From: Mytilisepta virgata
Lineage: Eukaryota > Mollusca > Bivalvia > Mytilida > Mytilidae
Reading direction: 5' to 3'
Assembly (NCBI GenBank): GCA_028015205.1
Contig: CM051517.1
Location: forward strand, 55,923,455-55,987,454
DNA length: 64,000 nt
How positions within the stretch are numbered: the stretch's first letter is position 1; every line of letters begins with the position of its first letter. The notes below the pieces were generated by a model. That model had not been told where the DNA came from and did not search any database. It saw only the letters and a program-made list of their open reading frames with translations. Of the stretch, positions 62,701 to 64,000 are shown one piece after another. The position numbers and the translations under genes are program-made.

Positions 62701-63608
62701 AAATACTGATTACAGAAAATAACAACTGTACAGAACAAAGAAAATTGCTTAATAAATGTAAACAACGCTTTGGAAAGAAAGCAGCATATCTCTTGCACGA
62801 TATGCCCTTAAAAACAAAGTTTACCTCTGCATTTTTGAATTAGTTATCTACACAATTTTGTATCTAGTTGATAATATATTTGTTGAGTTGAAAGGACAAG
62901 TTTTTCAATACTATATCTTCATATTGTTTGGAACAAACTTTGCGTCGATTCTGTTGGTCCGTTTCAATTTTCGTATAAAGCTATGTTTTTAGTACAGCTA
63001 CTGAAACTAGGAACTATTTCGGTCCTTTAAATTCAGTTTTCGTTATATAGATTTTGTACTCTCTCTTAATAATCCTAGCTTTGAGGATAAACTAGAATTA
63101 CTCGACACCTCAAATCTACATCATACCTAGACGGTCGTGTAGGTAGACAACAGATTGAAATCAGAACTTTTTGACAAAACGGTGGCTTTTTTTCCAATTC
63201 TGAACTTCCTCTTACTTAGCAGTAACATATAAGGTCATGGCAATTGTGTATATATTTCACATCCTCTGGGCATTAAATTATTTGCCCCGTTGACCCTCAA
63301 TTTTTTATTCTAAATATTTGTACATACATCTGACAAATCCAAGTCTGGAAATCCTGAAAAATTTCAGGAAGATCTAAATTCAATTTATGGATGCCCATAA
63401 ATATACCAGGGGGTCCAAAAATCGAATTGTAGAGCTCCATAAATATTTGACCTCCCTTTAGATACAATAAATTTGATTAATTTATCTGTACTTACGATAA
63501 GATTACTGGATTACATGGATTATACCATGGCGATTTGGTTTGTCCTAACACCAAAGCAGGAACCATGATCAGCAGTGTTGTCAGAAGCAAGCTTTTCAAC
63601 TTTAACAT
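59710..63608 (-). CDS. Small secreted meteorin-like protein, paralogue 2
   Basis: Exon 1, 63608-63496: Met, a clear signal peptide (LKSLLLTTLLIMVPALVLG, likely cut before QTKS), then YNPCNPVIL, ending TC before GTAAGT. Exon 2, 59926-59718, after a TATTTCAG acceptor: NVIIPAMCSNGTIIWNLPMN, then AVCIGRIENRSITSLVLELL. Intron position and phase are identical to paralogue 1, and the shared Cys, CSNG, W, PM and CIG.I.N.SI residues show a tandem duplication. Sequons NGT and NRS; the second aligns with NKS of paralogue 1. Run-on translation ends at TAA (59712-59710) with 109 residues. A G|GTAGTT donor at the homologous place suggests more exons between 59700 and 57400, which I could not find. The meteorin relation rests on motif spacing only. 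Confidence 0.6.
60459..60648. mobile_element. MITE, ATGGGTATTTTGATAT family, copy 1
   Basis: Left AAATGGGTATTTTGATATTT and ATCTTG.ATTATGTCCT; right AGGACATAAAATATAAAACA then GGATCAATATCAAAACACCC. The inner stretch TACAGCTGTAATGGCCCTCG / CGACCCAATACGACTGTA is also inverted. It lies in paralogue 2 intron 1. Confidence 0.85.
61112..61133. repeat. (ATC)n microsatellite
   Basis: Six ATC units after a poly(A) run. Confidence 0.9.
61186..61361. mobile_element. MITE, ATGGGTATTTT family, copy 2
   Basis: Left AGTATTAATAAATGGGTATT, right AATACCCATTTCTTAATACT. The inner pair GGCCTTGTTATAT / ATATAACAGGGTC is also inverted. The ends match copy 1 at 60459-60648 (GTATTATTAAATGGGT.TTTTG) but the centre differs. 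Confidence 0.85.
61487..62487. mobile_element. Hairpin-headed non-autonomous element with 147-bp array
   Basis: Begins with the hairpin TGTCGAGC-CTGCGACT-TTAGT-CGCAG-AAA-GCTCGACA (61487-61522), then CATAGGGATAGTGATACGGC. It ends near CGACAGGCGAGACATTTTTG then TGTGTCCACTCTTG. Most of the interior is the tandem array at 61660-62420. It has the same plan as the elements at 12.7-14.6 and 27.8-30.0 kb: a terminal hairpin plus internal tandem units, with no protein. Confidence 0.7.
61660..62420. repeat. Minisatellite, about 5-6 units of about 147 bp
   Basis: GACCTTGACCTCATTTTCAT then GGTTCAGTGGTTATAGTTAA recurs at 61924, 62071, 62218 and 62353 (spacings 147, 147, 135), with diverged units near 61660 and 61774. 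Each unit also has ATATTTGGTGTATGGAAGGA. Confidence 0.9.
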
Positions 63609-64000
63609 TTTTAGATTTCCTCATCAAATAAGAATTAACTTTGATTTTAAACGACGGATTAATCAAGCGTAGGCCCTTGACACGTTGGAATAATTAGGAT
63701 ATATATATTATTCATACTTAACCGCTGACATGTATATGTTCTCATTTAAGAAATCTTTGATTGAATTTATGAAAAGGGAATTTTTTGTTATATTATCATT
63801 TTTTTGTAATAGGAAAATCTGTTCATGTTTATTCCTTCCGTTTTATTAAAATGCTGTTCACACAAGATTATTCATATATGTCATATTTACAAACAATTTC
63901 ATTTTACACTTAACAGGTGTACTTTATCAGAATGATACTCGAAAAACATTTCAAATCTGTTTAGAAAAATAAAATGCTGAATACGCCACAGACAGACAAA
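63609..64000. other. No gene; upstream flank of paralogue 2
   Basis: AT-rich. ATATATATTAT lies 90-100 bp upstream of the paralogue 2 ATG and could serve as a TATA element, but this is weak in such AT-rich sequence. Nothing else is recognisable. Confidence 0.4.

Noticed and set aside
1..64000. CRISPR arrays, operons, rRNA genes or integrated viral genes
   Set aside because: The sequence is animal nuclear DNA; the tandem units found have no spacer-repeat pattern and no viral protein is recognisable.

Overview
The window is AT-rich, intron-rich animal DNA. Short coding exons with GT-AG splice sites lie in a background of degenerate mobile-element debris, short inverted-repeat elements and tandem minisatellites. 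The protein matches are metazoan, and several dispersed repeats look like families I associate with marine mussels (Mytilidae). A bivalve mollusc, probably Mytilus-like, is the best guess; that assignment is inference. There are no bacterial or phage genes, CRISPR arrays or rRNA genes. Most long open frames in the window are chance.

Layout. (1) 1-5663: no gene; probably 3' UTR of the next gene plus repeats. (2) 5664-37204, minus strand: a complete exportin-7 gene (XPO7). I placed 30 coding exons whose phases all join, giving 1,101 residues, plus an unusual in-frame 60-nt candidate cassette exon. Its introns hold a pogo-like MITE (8.4 kb), a hairpin-ended element with 289-bp tandem units (12.7-14.6 kb), dispersed repeat copies (15.9-16.7 and 19.3-19.8 kb) and a 2.3-kb repeat element (27.8-30.0 kb). 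(3) Inside XPO7 intron 3, same strand, is a small nested three-exon gene or young pseudogene (30248-32216) with two compensating frameshifts. (4) 37.7-39.9 kb: a dead non-LTR retrotransposon (minus). (5) 40.6-44.5 kb: foldbacks and perfect hairpins. (6) 44946-45167, plus strand: BBIP1, the smallest BBSome subunit, followed 95 bp later by a 2.19-kb element with long inverted ends and a TTAA target duplication. (7) 51.9-63.6 kb, minus strand: two tandem paralogues encoding small secreted proteins that resemble the N-terminal domain of meteorin. Both have a 2-exon core, and probably a further exon I could not place. Their introns and spacer are full of MITEs, a tRNA-derived SINE, repeat copies and a 147-bp minisatellite.

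The genes do not form a pathway. XPO7 is a nuclear transport receptor, BBIP1 a ciliary trafficking subunit, and the pair at the right end are probable secreted signalling or defence proteins. The points most worth checking are the XPO7 cassette exon, the nested intronic gene, the meteorin-like pair, and the mobile-element tandem arrays that carry perfect nuclear-receptor half-site repeats.
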